Source: Fibrobacteria bacterium (GTDB lineage Bacteria; Fibrobacterota; Fibrobacteria; UBA5070). Taken from it: a stretch of 64,000 nt of DNA. Both the position numbers and the translations under genes were made by a program. The notes beneath the pieces are model-generated. The model saw nothing but the letters and a program-made list of their open reading frames with translations. It made no database searches and was not told the DNA's origin. The stretch is from assembly GCA_020633825.1 (NCBI GenBank), contig JACKCV010000002.1, positions 1-64,000 on the forward strand, given 5' to 3'. Of the stretch, positions 15,579 to 23,761 are shown piece after piece; within the stretch, counting starts at the first letter, position 1, and every line of letters starts with the position of its first letter.

Positions 15579-16081
15579 GGAGGGCGATCGCGGTGGTTGC
15601 CCTGCTGATGGTCGGGTGCGCGGTTTCCGCTCCGAGAAAGCGACTGCCGCCTTCGGCCTCGCCGAACTCGGACGGCTCCGGGACGGCCTACCTGGCCGCA
15701 GGGGAGGGGGGCGCCGTCGCCCTCGATACCTTCTCCCGGAAGGATCCTCCCCGTCTGGTCCGGGACCTCCTCGATGCCCAGGCTTGCGTCGCCGCGACCG
15801 TCCATTGGCGCCAACGCGTGGATTCCCTCCTCTCGGTTTGCCGATCCGAGTGGACTCCCCCGCAGCGCGCCAAGGTTGCGCGCGCCTTGGCGAAAAGGAC
15901 CTTCCCCGGTTGTCGTGTGGAACACCGGGCCTGCCGAGATCTTCGGCGGGATCGGAGTCTCTGCTCGGCTCGGGCCCGGCTTCCGGCCGATCAAACGAAA
16001 TCGGCGTTGGCCACCCTGACCGCGGGGACTCCCGGGTCGCCGAAGGCTCCGGCCTCGTGTACCTTGTGGGGGCTTCCCTGA
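15575..16081 (+). CDS. Small putative lipoprotein
   Basis: A 168-residue ORF starting at a GTG that overlaps the preceding stop (GTGA). Its N-terminus MRRAIAVVALLMVGCAVS looks like a lipoprotein signal with an imperfect lipobox at Cys15. The rest is rich in Arg, Ala, Ser and Cys (seven further Cys) with no family I recognise. Coding status rests on the signal sequence and on the tight coupling; another frame is also open here, so confidence is moderate. Confidence 0.5.
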   Translation: MRRAIAVVALLMVGCAVSAPRKRLPPSASPNSDGSGTAYLAAGEGGAVALDTFSRKDPPRLVRDLLDAQACVAATVHWRQRVDSLLSVCRSEWTPPQRAKVARALAKRTFPGCRVEHRACRDLRRDRSLCSARARLPADQTKSALATLTAGTPGSPKAPASCTLWGLP

Positions 16082-16094
16082 GCCGAAACGATCC

Positions 16095-16123
16095 CGGCCA
16101 AATCCTCCTCCAATCTCTAGATT
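16095..16123 (+). promoter_or_regulatory. Possible promoter giving a leaderless transcript
   Basis: CGGCCA (16095-16100), 17-bp spacer, TAGATT (16118-16123). The predicted start coincides with the ATG at 16131, which has no SD. The -35 box is poor. Confidence 0.3.
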
Positions 16124-16130
16124 GTCCCAC

Positions 16131-16682
16131 ATGTACCTGCTGCTGATCGGCATCGCCATCCTTGTCCTCGTCAGCCTGTTCCTCGCGGGCTTGTACGTGG
16201 CACTCCAAAAACGCGACCAGGAGTCCGATTCCTCCCCCCAGATCCACAATTCGGGCGTGTACCGGTTGCGCCGATCGCCCCGGGAAGGGATGCTCCTGCA
16301 CAAGCCGGACGAGCGTGCCTTGCGGGCCCACATCATCGGAGCCGGTGTCCCCGAGGCCGAGGCCGAAGGGCTGATCAAGCTTTGGCACCAGCAAAGCGAG
16401 TTGAATCTGCGGATCATCGAAGAAGCCGATGCCAAGGAAATCCGGACATTCCAATACGAAATCCCGGTCGCTCAAGCCGAGGCCCTGCGACTCCTTCCCG
16501 CGAGCACCTACGTGACGCGGGACCAGATCACCCTGCATGCACAACTCATTCCGCCGTTCCATGTCGGATGTCGTGCCACCTTGAAGGCCAAGAACGCATG
16601 GGAAGGTGGCGATTGGACGCCTCTTCTCCCCGCGCGAGACGGCCGCTACGAAGTACCCGACTGGAGGACTCTTGTTCGCTAA
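16131..16682 (+). CDS. Single-span membrane protein of unknown function
   Basis: A 183-residue protein with one N-terminal membrane helix (about 3-24, LLLIGIAILVLVSLFLAGLYVA) followed by a soluble domain, probably cytoplasmic from the KRDQ residues after the helix. No family recognised. No SD is visible. Its last 11 bases overlap the TTG start of the next gene, the PorV-like fusion, suggesting coupling with envelope biogenesis. Confidence 0.6.
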   Translation: MYLLLIGIAILVLVSLFLAGLYVALQKRDQESDSSPQIHNSGVYRLRRSPREGMLLHKPDERALRAHIIGAGVPEAEAEGLIKLWHQQSELNLRIIEEADAKEIRTFQYEIPVAQAEALRLLPASTYVTRDQITLHAQLIPPFHVGCRATLKAKNAWEGGDWTPLLPARDGRYEVPDWRTLVR

Positions 16683-18888
16683 ACTCCGATCCAGCCTGAT
16701 TCTTTCTTCCCTCCTGGTCGGTGCCGCCTCTGCCGCGCAGCAGTCGGCGGTCATCACCTTGGTCATGCCGGTGGGTGCGCGCCAGTTGGGAATGGGCGAG
16801 ACCTCCACGGCCTTGGCCGACGATGTCTTCGCCACCTTCTGGAACCCCGCGGGCCTCGCGTTCGGACCACTGGCCGACGAATGGGAGTCCAGCATCGGCC
16901 AGGCCGACCTCCCGGGAACCCCGACCGCACTCACCGCCGTTCCCCGGGCATCGCTGTTCGATCGAGGGGAAGTCTGGATGGCCGCGGGTCCCTCGCTGTT
17001 CCGCTGGGACGGGAAGAGCTGGACGCGCGGGCATCGAGTGGGACTCGAGCAGGGGGAACGCATGGAGGCGGTGGTCCGCCGGTACCTGGGAAACCTCTGG
17101 CCTCTGGACACCTCCGCCCAGAATACCTTGCTCGATTCCGTGGCTCGCGCCTCGGGGATTCCCGATCGCTCCCGGGAATCCGAACTGGTCGAATTGGTGC
17201 TGCCTTGGTCGATGGTGGTGCACGACACCGTCCGTTGCATCGCCGTGGATGCCACCAACAAAGTCTGGCTCGGCACCGACGATGGTCTGTTCCGCTACGA
17301 TGGCCGTTCCTGGAGGATCTGGAAGGATTCGGCCTCGGGCCTTCCGTCCAACCGGGTTTCCGCGCTGGCTCCTTCCGGGGCGGCCCTGTGGATCGGCACC
17401 GACAACGGTCTGGTGCGGTTGCGTCAGAAGGAGGACGCCTTCGAATTCCGTCGGTTCGGGGAATCTTTCGGCTTGGGAAGCCAGGACATCCGTGCCCTTG
17501 CCGTCGAAGGGGCCAACAAGACCCTTTGGGTCGGAACATCCGCAGGTGTCTCCCGACTGGAAATCACCCGGGAGGCCTCCACCTGGAAGCCCTGGACCAG
17601 TGCCGATGGAATCCTGTCCGACACGGCCCTCGCGGTGGCGGTCGACGCCAAAGGCGGGGCCTGGTTCGCCCATCCGTCGGGTGTGTCCCATTGGAACGGA
17701 CGCAATTGGGAGCGCTTGGTCATCCAGGATGTGGTGGTCCACGGAGTCGCCGTGGATGCCAAGGGGAAGGTATGGATCAGCACCGACAAAGGCGCTTGGC
17801 AGTACGCCCCCCCGAAATCGGGTCTGGTCGACACGACGGGTGCCGGCGACCAAGGCAAGTGGAGGCATTTCCACTCGAACAATGGCCTCGGAGCCAACGA
17901 TGCTTCCTTGGTCTCCACCCAAGGGAACGATCTGTGGATCTCGACCTCGGGGGGCGTCGTGCGGGCCCGCAAGGCCAAGGGACAGATGGGCCTGTTCTAC
18001 GAAACCCTGCTTCCGGCCTTGAACCTCAAGGATCTGTACCACATGTACGGGGCCGTGACTTGGCCGGTGGAGGAATGGGGAACCTTCGGTGGGTACATGA
18101 ATTTCATCTCCTTCGGCGAGAATGAAATCACCGACCAGAACGATTCCACCCAGGTCTTCAACTCCTACGAGATGGTCGGCGCCTTCAGTTACGGCACCCG
18201 GCTCAGCAGGGACTGGGGCCTGGGGACCAACTTCAAGCTGATCCATTCCTCGTTGGCTCCCGGAATCACCGTCGATGGCCAGACCGAAGACGGGACCGCC
18301 ACCAGCTACGCCTTCGACGTCTCGGTGCTTCGCAAGAATCTGCTGCTTCCCGGGTTTTCCCTGGGCATGGCGATCATGAACATGGGGCCAGGGGTGTTCT
18401 ACATCGATCGCGACCAGACCGACCCCATCCCCCTCACCTGGAAGCTGGGATTGTCCTATCGGGCCTTCAAGACCGCCAACCATGGTCTGACCCTCGCCGC
18501 GGACTATTCGCGGGAAACCGTGTCCCGCGACGAAGACGGGCGGTCGCGCAATTTCCTCCAGGGCGTGTACTACGGAATCGCCGAACCATGGGGGGAAGGA
18601 CAAGCACCGGCCAATTCCGGTTGGGGAGACATCCTCCAGAAGAACCTCGAGGAATCCATCTACAACATGGGATTCGAGTACAACTACTCGAACCTGCTCT
18701 CGTTGCGAAGCGGCCTGTTGTTCGATCCCGGTGGCTATCGACAGGAGATGGACATCGGCGTCGGCGTGACCGTGTCGGACATTCTCCAGTTCGATTACGC
18801 CTACATCAAGGAGGTCGCCTTGATCGGAACCCAACCCGCCGGAGTTCGCGAGGGACAATCCCGCTTCTCCATGAACCTCCTCTTCTGA
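16672..18888 (+). CDS. PorV-like outer-membrane protein with inserted beta-propeller
   Basis: A protein of about 738 residues. A signal peptide (FAKLRSSLILSSLLVGAASA) is followed by a PorV/PorQ-type opening, VGARQLGMGETSTALADD and FWNPAGLAFG. At about residues 95-435 it is interrupted by two-component-regulator-type propeller repeats (KVWLGTDDGLFRYDG, ALWIGTDNGLVRL, TLWVGTSAGVSRL, KVWISTDKGAW, DLWISTSGGVV). From about 440 the C-terminal part has alternating beta-strand character and ends SRFSMNLLF, as outer-membrane barrels do. PorV is the T9SS shuttle/attachment protein; such a propeller insertion is not typical. TTG at 16672 is chosen because GGAGG lies 4 bp upstream and it gives a clean signal peptide. 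Confidence 0.75.
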   Translation: MFAKLRSSLILSSLLVGAASAAQQSAVITLVMPVGARQLGMGETSTALADDVFATFWNPAGLAFGPLADEWESSIGQADLPGTPTALTAVPRASLFDRGEVWMAAGPSLFRWDGKSWTRGHRVGLEQGERMEAVVRRYLGNLWPLDTSAQNTLLDSVARASGIPDRSRESELVELVLPWSMVVHDTVRCIAVDATNKVWLGTDDGLFRYDGRSWRIWKDSASGLPSNRVSALAPSGAALWIGTDNGLVRLRQKEDAFEFRRFGESFGLGSQDIRALAVEGANKTLWVGTSAGVSRLEITREASTWKPWTSADGILSDTALAVAVDAKGGAWFAHPSGVSHWNGRNWERLVIQDVVVHGVAVDAKGKVWISTDKGAWQYAPPKSGLVDTTGAGDQGKWRHFHSNNGLGANDASLVSTQGNDLWISTSGGVVRARKAKGQMGLFYETLLPALNLKDLYHMYGAVTWPVEEWGTFGGYMNFISFGENEITDQNDSTQVFNSYEMVGAFSYGTRLSRDWGLGTNFKLIHSSLAPGITVDGQTEDGTATSYAFDVSVLRKNLLLPGFSLGMAIMNMGPGVFYIDRDQTDPIPLTWKLGLSYRAFKTANHGLTLAADYSRETVSRDEDGRSRNFLQGVYYGIAEPWGEGQAPANSGWGDILQKNLEESIYNMGFEYNYSNLLSLRSGLLFDPGGYRQEMDIGVGVTVSDILQFDYAYIKEVALIGTQPAGVREGQSRFSMNLLF

Positions 18889-18902
18889 AGAAACGGGACC
18901 CC

Positions 18903-19601
18903 ATGAATTCCACCGCCGTTCGATCGACCATGGCCCTCGGATTGGCCGCCATACTCCTCGGAGCCTGCTCCGATGTGATGTCGGCCTTGAACATCTTCCT
19001 GGTGAAATTCTTCTACGGGGGGGGAGGGCTGGCCAGCCTGATCTTGCCGCAGGAGATTCGCTACGCGGCGACGGCCTATTCCAATCCCACCTCCGTGGCG
19101 GGTCTCAACGCCATTTCCGAGCTGGTGAAGCGGGGAATTTCCACCACGCCGTCCGGATTGCTCGCTCATTTCAAGGATCCCAATCTCTACGGGATGAACC
19201 TGGCGTTCGGATTGGGTGCCGACAATTCCGGCAACAACGACAAGGCCTCCTTTCCGGCGGCGGCCGGCCTGAACCTGTTTGTGCAGGAACGTTCGAATGC
19301 CAACAAGATCACCACCGGTCTGCAACCCTTCTCCGTTGCCGGAGGGAAGGTGGACACCATTCCCGTGAGCATCCCCGTGACCTTGGCCGCACTGCCGAGC
19401 TCCACGTTCCAGAGCATGCTCAAAGGGGACGCGATTCCCTATTGGGTGTCGGGCAGTCTCGGTTTCGAGCTCAAATCCCCCACCGGGGAGGTCCTCTCCA
19501 CGCACAACACGGAGATGGATCTTGCCACCGAGAACATCGAGACCCGTCCCGACGATCAAACCGTGAAATCCTTCCTGACCCTGGTGGCGAACGCTTTCTA
19601 A
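18903..19601 (+). CDS. LEA-like lipoprotein
   Basis: A 232-residue lipoprotein: signal MALGLAAILLGACSD with lipobox LGAC, then a domain with the segment PVSIPVTLAALPSSTFQSML that resembles LEA-type-2/WHy beta-sandwich domains. It begins 14 bp after the PorV-like gene on the same strand and is the last gene of the run, closed by a terminator, so it may share an envelope role. The LEA-like assignment rests on pattern only. Confidence 0.6.
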   Translation: MNSTAVRSTMALGLAAILLGACSDVMSALNIFLVKFFYGGGGLASLILPQEIRYAATAYSNPTSVAGLNAISELVKRGISTTPSGLLAHFKDPNLYGMNLAFGLGADNSGNNDKASFPAAAGLNLFVQERSNANKITTGLQPFSVAGGKVDTIPVSIPVTLAALPSSTFQSMLKGDAIPYWVSGSLGFELKSPTGEVLSTHNTEMDLATENIETRPDDQTVKSFLTLVANAF

Positions 19602-19653
19602 GGGCGCTCTCCCGGTCCGGAACCGGAGTCCTCGCAGGAGCGGGGAAGAAACG

Positions 19654-19689
19654 AAGGCCTGTCTCCCTGAACGGAAGGCGGGCCTTTTT
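19654..19689 (+). terminator. Intrinsic terminator closing the envelope gene run
   Basis: AAGGCC (19654-19659) pairs with GGCCTT (19681-19686), and a U-run (TTTTT) follows. It lies 52 bp after the lipoprotein stop. Confidence 0.6.
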
Positions 19690-19746
19690 CACATCCGTTG
19701 CAGGAGCGGGGGAGCCAGCTTGTGCTATTCCGGGGACGGCTCGAGG

Positions 19747-20730
19747 TCAAAGCGGCTCGACGTGATCCTGGTAGATGGCGTTGGTGCTCCCGTCGGCCAG
19801 GATTTCCAGCGCCGCCAGTCGGGCTCCGTAGGCCTGGCCGATCCCAACGTCGATGCAGAGCAGGCGACCACCCGCTCGAGAAAGGATCTGGCCCGTGGCT
19901 CGCGGATCGATGAGGAAGGTGGGCGTATGGCCGACCACCATGCGGTCGATGTTCCAGGCGGCGCAAACTTCGGCGAGTTCGCGGGTCAGCTGTTCGGGAG
20001 TCTTCTTCAGGGCGATCCGATACCAGTGCGGGCCGTCCTCGGCCATCGCGGGGGAGCGTGCATCGAGCTCGAAGTAGGGATTGATCTTGAGCATCTCGCG
20101 TCGGATGCGCTCGTTCAATTCATCCAATTCCCAGATGCAGTACCGGGGGTGGAGGCCGCCGTGCACGAACAACGTGGTCCCCACCACCAGCAAGGAGGGA
20201 CGATCCACGAGCCACCGACCGACCATGCCGGTGGGTGCGAGGGCGCGGCGGAATTCGAGCCATCCCAACGGCTCCTCCTGCATGCGACCCATGTCCAGCA
20301 TCGCGGCGTTGTTGAGGCCGGCCATCTGCTCGGGGGAGGGGAGTCTGGCCAGACTTTCCCGCAGGGCATCCTGGTCGAGGGCCGTCTGGGGGGCGAAATC
20401 CTGGTACTCCTGGACCGTGGTGTAGGAATGGATGTGGTGCATGCTCATGGCTTCGTGGTTTCCCAGGAGGAACTCCACGCGGCCTCCGGCTTGACGCGCT
20501 TCGCGCATCAGGCGGCGCAGCCACAAGTAGATGCGCTTGGGGTATCCTCCGCGCCCGACCACGTCTCCGGTCATCACCAGGTATGCCGAACCACCGCACC
20601 ACTGGTGGGTTTCGTCGATCAGGCCGGCGAAGCGCAGGATGCGGGCCCATCCATCGAAATTACCGTGGACATCCCCGATGGCCACCAACCGGGAGGGCAT
20701 CGACAGGCGGTTCGAACTGATCAGTTCCAT
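19747..20730 (-). CDS. Shewanella-like metallophosphatase
   Basis: A 327-residue calcineurin-like phosphoesterase with all the metal and phosphate motifs: GDVHGN, GDVVGRGGYP, LLGNHEAM, VHGGLHP and GHTPT. The order and the long insert between GNHE and VHGGL match Shewanella-like (SLP/ApaH-related) protein phosphatases. No signal peptide, so cytoplasmic. The substrate (phosphoprotein or dinucleotide) is not decided by sequence. The ATG at 20730 has TGGAG upstream; a later ATG at 20700 directly precedes the conserved core. Divergent from argA with a 74-bp gap. Confidence 0.85.
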   Translation of the reverse strand: MELISSNRLSMPSRLVAIGDVHGNFDGWARILRFAGLIDETHQWCGGSAYLVMTGDVVGRGGYPKRIYLWLRRLMREARQAGGRVEFLLGNHEAMSMHHIHSYTTVQEYQDFAPQTALDQDALRESLARLPSPEQMAGLNNAAMLDMGRMQEEPLGWLEFRRALAPTGMVGRWLVDRPSLLVVGTTLFVHGGLHPRYCIWELDELNERIRREMLKINPYFELDARSPAMAEDGPHWYRIALKKTPEQLTRELAEVCAAWNIDRMVVGHTPTFLIDPRATGQILSRAGGRLLCIDVGIGQAYGARLAALEILADGSTNAIYQDHVEPL

Positions 20731-20804
20731 CGAACTCCAGTGTCCCACACTCGAGCGCTTTCGGCAAGCCCCGCCAGCACCTCTCGGGAAAGCACTTTTA
20801 CGTC

Positions 20805-22142
20805 ATGACCTCGATTGCATGGAATGAACAGGAAGCCGTCCCCGCCCTTCGCGAAGCCCTCGGGTACATGGCGCGCTACCGAGGGGAGACGTTCGTGGTC
20901 AAGATCGAGAGCGGATTGGTCGAATCCCCGGTCTTTCCCGGATTGCTTCGGGATCTCGCCTCGCTCCATCGGATGGGCATCCATGTGGTGGTGGTGCCGG
21001 GGGCACGCAAGCAGATCGACGCCGTGCTGCAGACTTGGGAGATCGAATCCCAGGTCCACCAGGGGATTCGCATCACCTCGGAGGAGGCATTGCCCTTCGT
21101 GACCCTGGCCGCCTTCGATGTCTGCAACAAGATCATGTCCACCCTGGCCGAATCGGGGGTGAGCGCCTTGATCGGCAATTGGGTGAAGGCGCGAGGACTG
21201 GGCATCCTCGACGGGGTGGACTACGGTCTGACGGGCACCGTGCAAAGCCTGCGCACCGACACCCTCCGGCAGCTCCTCGCCCAGGATTTCGTGCCCATCG
21301 TCCCCAACATCGGCTGGAATGCCGTGGGCAAGCCCTACAACGTCAGCTCCTCCCAGCTGGCCATGGAGATGGCCATCCAGCTGGGGGCCAACAAGCTGTT
21401 CTTCCTGTGCGATGTGCGTCCGGACCTCGCCGACGACCTGGAGCTTCCCGAGGATGTGCACCTGCGCGAGAACGGGCTCCTGGAATCGGTGACCATGGCG
21501 CAGGCCCAGGAGCTCCTGGGCCGCAACCCGGACAGGATCCGACAGCCTTTCCGGGACTATGTGGAGCGAGGCGTCGAAGCTTGCCGCAAGGGCGTCCGGC
21601 GCACGCACATCGTCGATGGCCAGGAGGATGGTGCCTTGCTGCGGGAGGTGTTCAGCCAGGACGGGATCGGAACGATGGTGTACGCCAACGAATACGACCA
21701 CATCCGTCGTGCCACCCTGACCGACGTCCAGGACATCCAGCGGTTGCAGGAACCCTATGTCAAACAGGGGGTCTTGGTTCCGCGTTCCGCCGACGTGATC
21801 GCCGCCAAGATCGCCGATTACGCGGTGTACGAGGTGGACGGTTTCGTCCAGGGCGGGGCCGCCCTGCACCTGTTCCCGGACGGATCTGCCGAAATCGCGG
21901 CCGTGGCCGTCAGCGAGCATCTGCGGCGCTGGGGAATCGGGAGGAAGCTGGTCCAGTACCTGATGGACCGCGCCCACCGACTCGGCCTCGATCGCGTCTT
22001 CCTGCTCACGACGCAGACCTCCGATTGGTTCGCGGAACTCGGATTCGTCCGCGGGGACCTGGGAGATCTTCCCCAGGAGAAGGCGGCTACTTACAGCCAC
22101 CAGCGCGGGAGCCTGATCTTCGTGCGCACCTTGCGGCGCTGA
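20805..22142 (+). CDS. argA: N-acetylglutamate synthase
   Basis: ArgA transfers acetyl from acetyl-CoA to glutamate, the first step of arginine synthesis. The 445-residue protein has the classical fused form: an N-terminal amino-acid-kinase-like domain (about 20-280; VVVVPGARKQIDAVL, VPNIGWNAVGKPYNVSSSQLA) and a C-terminal GNAT acetyltransferase domain (about 295-440; AAVAVSEHLRRWGIGRKLVQYL). The kinase-like domain usually binds arginine as feedback inhibitor. No leader peptide is visible in the short upstream gap. No other arg gene is in the window. Confidence 0.92.
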   Translation: MTSIAWNEQEAVPALREALGYMARYRGETFVVKIESGLVESPVFPGLLRDLASLHRMGIHVVVVPGARKQIDAVLQTWEIESQVHQGIRITSEEALPFVTLAAFDVCNKIMSTLAESGVSALIGNWVKARGLGILDGVDYGLTGTVQSLRTDTLRQLLAQDFVPIVPNIGWNAVGKPYNVSSSQLAMEMAIQLGANKLFFLCDVRPDLADDLELPEDVHLRENGLLESVTMAQAQELLGRNPDRIRQPFRDYVERGVEACRKGVRRTHIVDGQEDGALLREVFSQDGIGTMVYANEYDHIRRATLTDVQDIQRLQEPYVKQGVLVPRSADVIAAKIADYAVYEVDGFVQGGAALHLFPDGSAEIAAVAVSEHLRRWGIGRKLVQYLMDRAHRLGLDRVFLLTTQTSDWFAELGFVRGDLGDLPQEKAATYSHQRGSLIFVRTLRR

Positions 22143-22144
22143 CC

Positions 22145-22171
22145 CTCCCCTCCCCTTCCCCGGGGAGGAGG
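22145..22171. terminator. GC-rich inverted repeat between argA and alaA
   Basis: CTCCCC-type arms around 22151-22156 and GGGGAG at 22162-22167 can pair in the 99-bp convergent gap. There is no clear U-tract on either strand, so termination is only presumed. Confidence 0.35.
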
Positions 22172-22241
22172 AGGGAGTCTCGACCGAAACCGGCTTCGCC
22201 CCCCCCTTCGCCGGATCCGGCGGGGAGGGCCGTCGGACGGA

Positions 22242-23480
22242 TCAGGTGGTGGGAACGCCTTTGTGCGACCAGTCCTCCAGGAGATCGTTCACACGGCTGA
22301 GAACGTCCTTCATGGTTTCCCAATCCGGAAGCAACGTGATCCGGAAGCGGTTGCGGTAGGGCACGTTGAAACTGGTGCCGGGTGCGATCAGGACATGCTT
22401 CTGTTCGAGCAGTTCGAGCGCGAATCTCTGGTCGTCGAATCCGGGGATCAGAGTCTCGTCCACCCCCAGGAAGGCGTACATCGCCCCCATGGGTTTCACC
22501 ACCGACAAGTACTTGGAAGCGGTCACGGAATCGAGGATGGTGGCGCGCGTCTGCCACAGGCGGCCACCGGGACGCGTGAGGTCGTAGATGCTCTGCTTGC
22601 CGCCCAGGGCCGTCTGGACCGCCCATTGGCCGGGAACGTTGGAGCACAAACGCAGGGACGCCAGCAGCTCCAATCCCTGCAGGTATTCCTTGGCGCCGCC
22701 TTTCTCGCCGGAGAAGCTCACCCAGCCGACTCGGAAGCCGCAGGCGCGGTAGACCTTGGAGAGTCCGCCGAAGGTGGCGCACAACGTCTTCTTCACCAGG
22801 GTGGCCATGGGAACCTGCTCGGCTCCCTCGTAGAGGATCTGGTCGTAGATCTCGTCGGAGAAGACCACCAGCTGGTGCTCTTCGGCGATGCGGGCGATGC
22901 GCTCGAGGATTTCCCGAGGATAGACGGCTCCGGTGGGATTGTTGGGGTTGATCACCACGATGGCCCGGGTGCGGGGCGTGATGGAGGCCAGGATTTCGTC
23001 GGGATCGGGAAGGAAGCCGTTTTCCGGCCGGCAATGGTAGTGGATGGCCTTGCCTCCGTGCAGGATGGTGGCGGCGGTCCACAGCGGGTAGTCGGGGCTG
23101 GGCAGGAGGACTTCGTCGCCGGTTTCCAGCAGGGCGTTGAGGCACATGAGGATCAGTTCGGAAACGCCGTTCCCGATGAAGACCTCCTCGGAGGTCACAT
23201 CGAGGACCCCGCGGCTCTGTTGTTGCATCACGACCGCTTCGCGGGCGGGGAAGATGCCCTTCTGGTGGCTGTAGGCGTCGGCTTCGCGAAGGTTCTCGAT
23301 CATCGCCAGGCGCATGGTTTCCGGAGCGCGGAATCCGAACGCCCCGGGGTTGCCGATGTTCAGCTTCACGATCTCGTATCCGGCCTTTTCCAATTCCGCG
23401 GCGCGACGAGCGAGGGGACCTCGGATCTCGTACTTCACGTCCTGGAGACGGGAGCTGGGGCTGATGCGATGGGGCTTCAT
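22242..23480 (-). CDS. alaA: Alanine aminotransferase (AlaA type)
   Basis: This is a PLP-dependent fold-type I aminotransferase of 412 residues. It follows E. coli AlaA segment by segment: YEIRGPLARRAAELE near the N-terminus, LNIGNPGAFGF, GNGVSELI, PSPDYPLWTAA, VINPNNPTGAVY, the PLP lysine in GGLSKVYRACGFRVGW, and SLRLCSNVPGQWAVQTALGG. AlaA makes alanine from pyruvate with glutamate as donor. Upstream on the same strand lie an alanine-rich leader ORF and an intrinsic terminator, suggesting attenuation by alanine supply. AGGAG lies 8 bases before the ATG. Confidence 0.93.
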   Translation of the reverse strand: MKPHRISPSSRLQDVKYEIRGPLARRAAELEKAGYEIVKLNIGNPGAFGFRAPETMRLAMIENLREADAYSHQKGIFPAREAVVMQQQSRGVLDVTSEEVFIGNGVSELILMCLNALLETGDEVLLPSPDYPLWTAATILHGGKAIHYHCRPENGFLPDPDEILASITPRTRAIVVINPNNPTGAVYPREILERIARIAEEHQLVVFSDEIYDQILYEGAEQVPMATLVKKTLCATFGGLSKVYRACGFRVGWVSFSGEKGGAKEYLQGLELLASLRLCSNVPGQWAVQTALGGKQSIYDLTRPGGRLWQTRATILDSVTASKYLSVVKPMGAMYAFLGVDETLIPGFDDQRFALELLEQKHVLIAPGTSFNVPYRNRFRITLLPDWETMKDVLSRVNDLLEDWSHKGVPTT

Positions 23481-23518
23481 GGAAGGTGCTCCTGGTGAGG
23501 ATTGAGGCGGAAATGAAG

Positions 23519-23552
23519 AAAAAAGGGGCTCGGCCGCCTCGGACCGAACCCC
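23519..23552 (-). terminator. Intrinsic terminator / attenuator upstream of alaA
   Basis: On the minus strand a 9-bp stem (23552-23544 with 23533-23525, one G-U pair) with a 10-base loop is followed by six U. A competing pairing joins 23577-23571 (CCTCGGA, three bases after the leader stop) with 23543-23537 (TCCGAGG, the terminator loop), and a further CC:GG pair borrows two bases from the stem. Terminator and antiterminator are therefore mutually exclusive. It could also simply terminate the upstream propeller gene. Confidence 0.75.
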
Positions 23553-23580
23553 CATGTCACGGGAAAGGTTTCCGAGGTGG

Positions 23581-23679
23581 TCAGCCTGGAGCGGCTGCTG
23601 CGGCGGCGGCGAAGGTCGCGGGCGCGCCTGTCGCGGAAGCGAACAGGGAAAGACGGGCCTGGCGACGGACGGAGCGCAT
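23581..23679 (-). CDS. Alanine-rich leader peptide upstream of alaA
   Basis: A 32-codon ORF beginning MRSVRRQARLSLF. Twelve of its residues are Ala, including seven consecutive Ala codons (GCC GCC GCC GCA GCA GCC GCT) three codons before the stop. The terminator begins 28 bp after the stop and alaA starts 100 bp after it. This matches the design of amino-acid attenuation leaders, but for alanine, which I do not know as a classical peptide-leader attenuator. No SD is present; a -10-like TATCAT lies 9 bp before the ATG, so translation may be leaderless. Coding is inferred from context. Confidence 0.55.
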   Translation of the reverse strand: MRSVRRQARLSLFASATGAPATFAAAAAAAPG

Positions 23680-23688
23680 ATGCGGGAA

Positions 23689-23694
23689 ATGATA
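23689..23694 (-). promoter_or_regulatory. Possible -10 element for the alaA leader
   Basis: On the minus strand TATCAT ends 9 bp before the leader ATG. No good -35 hexamer lies at 16-18 bp, so this is a weak call. Confidence 0.3.
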
Positions 23695-23761
23695 CAACTC
23701 CGAGAGGCGGCGGGAAGGAATCCGTGGATCGAAATCTCCGGTTCCGGCCTGGTGCACCTTC

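Noticed and set aside
15556..16146. Alternative 196-codon frame overlapping the small lipoprotein gene
   Set aside because: It is Arg/Gly/Pro-rich with no signal or motif, whereas the frame from 15575 has a signal sequence and a coupled start.
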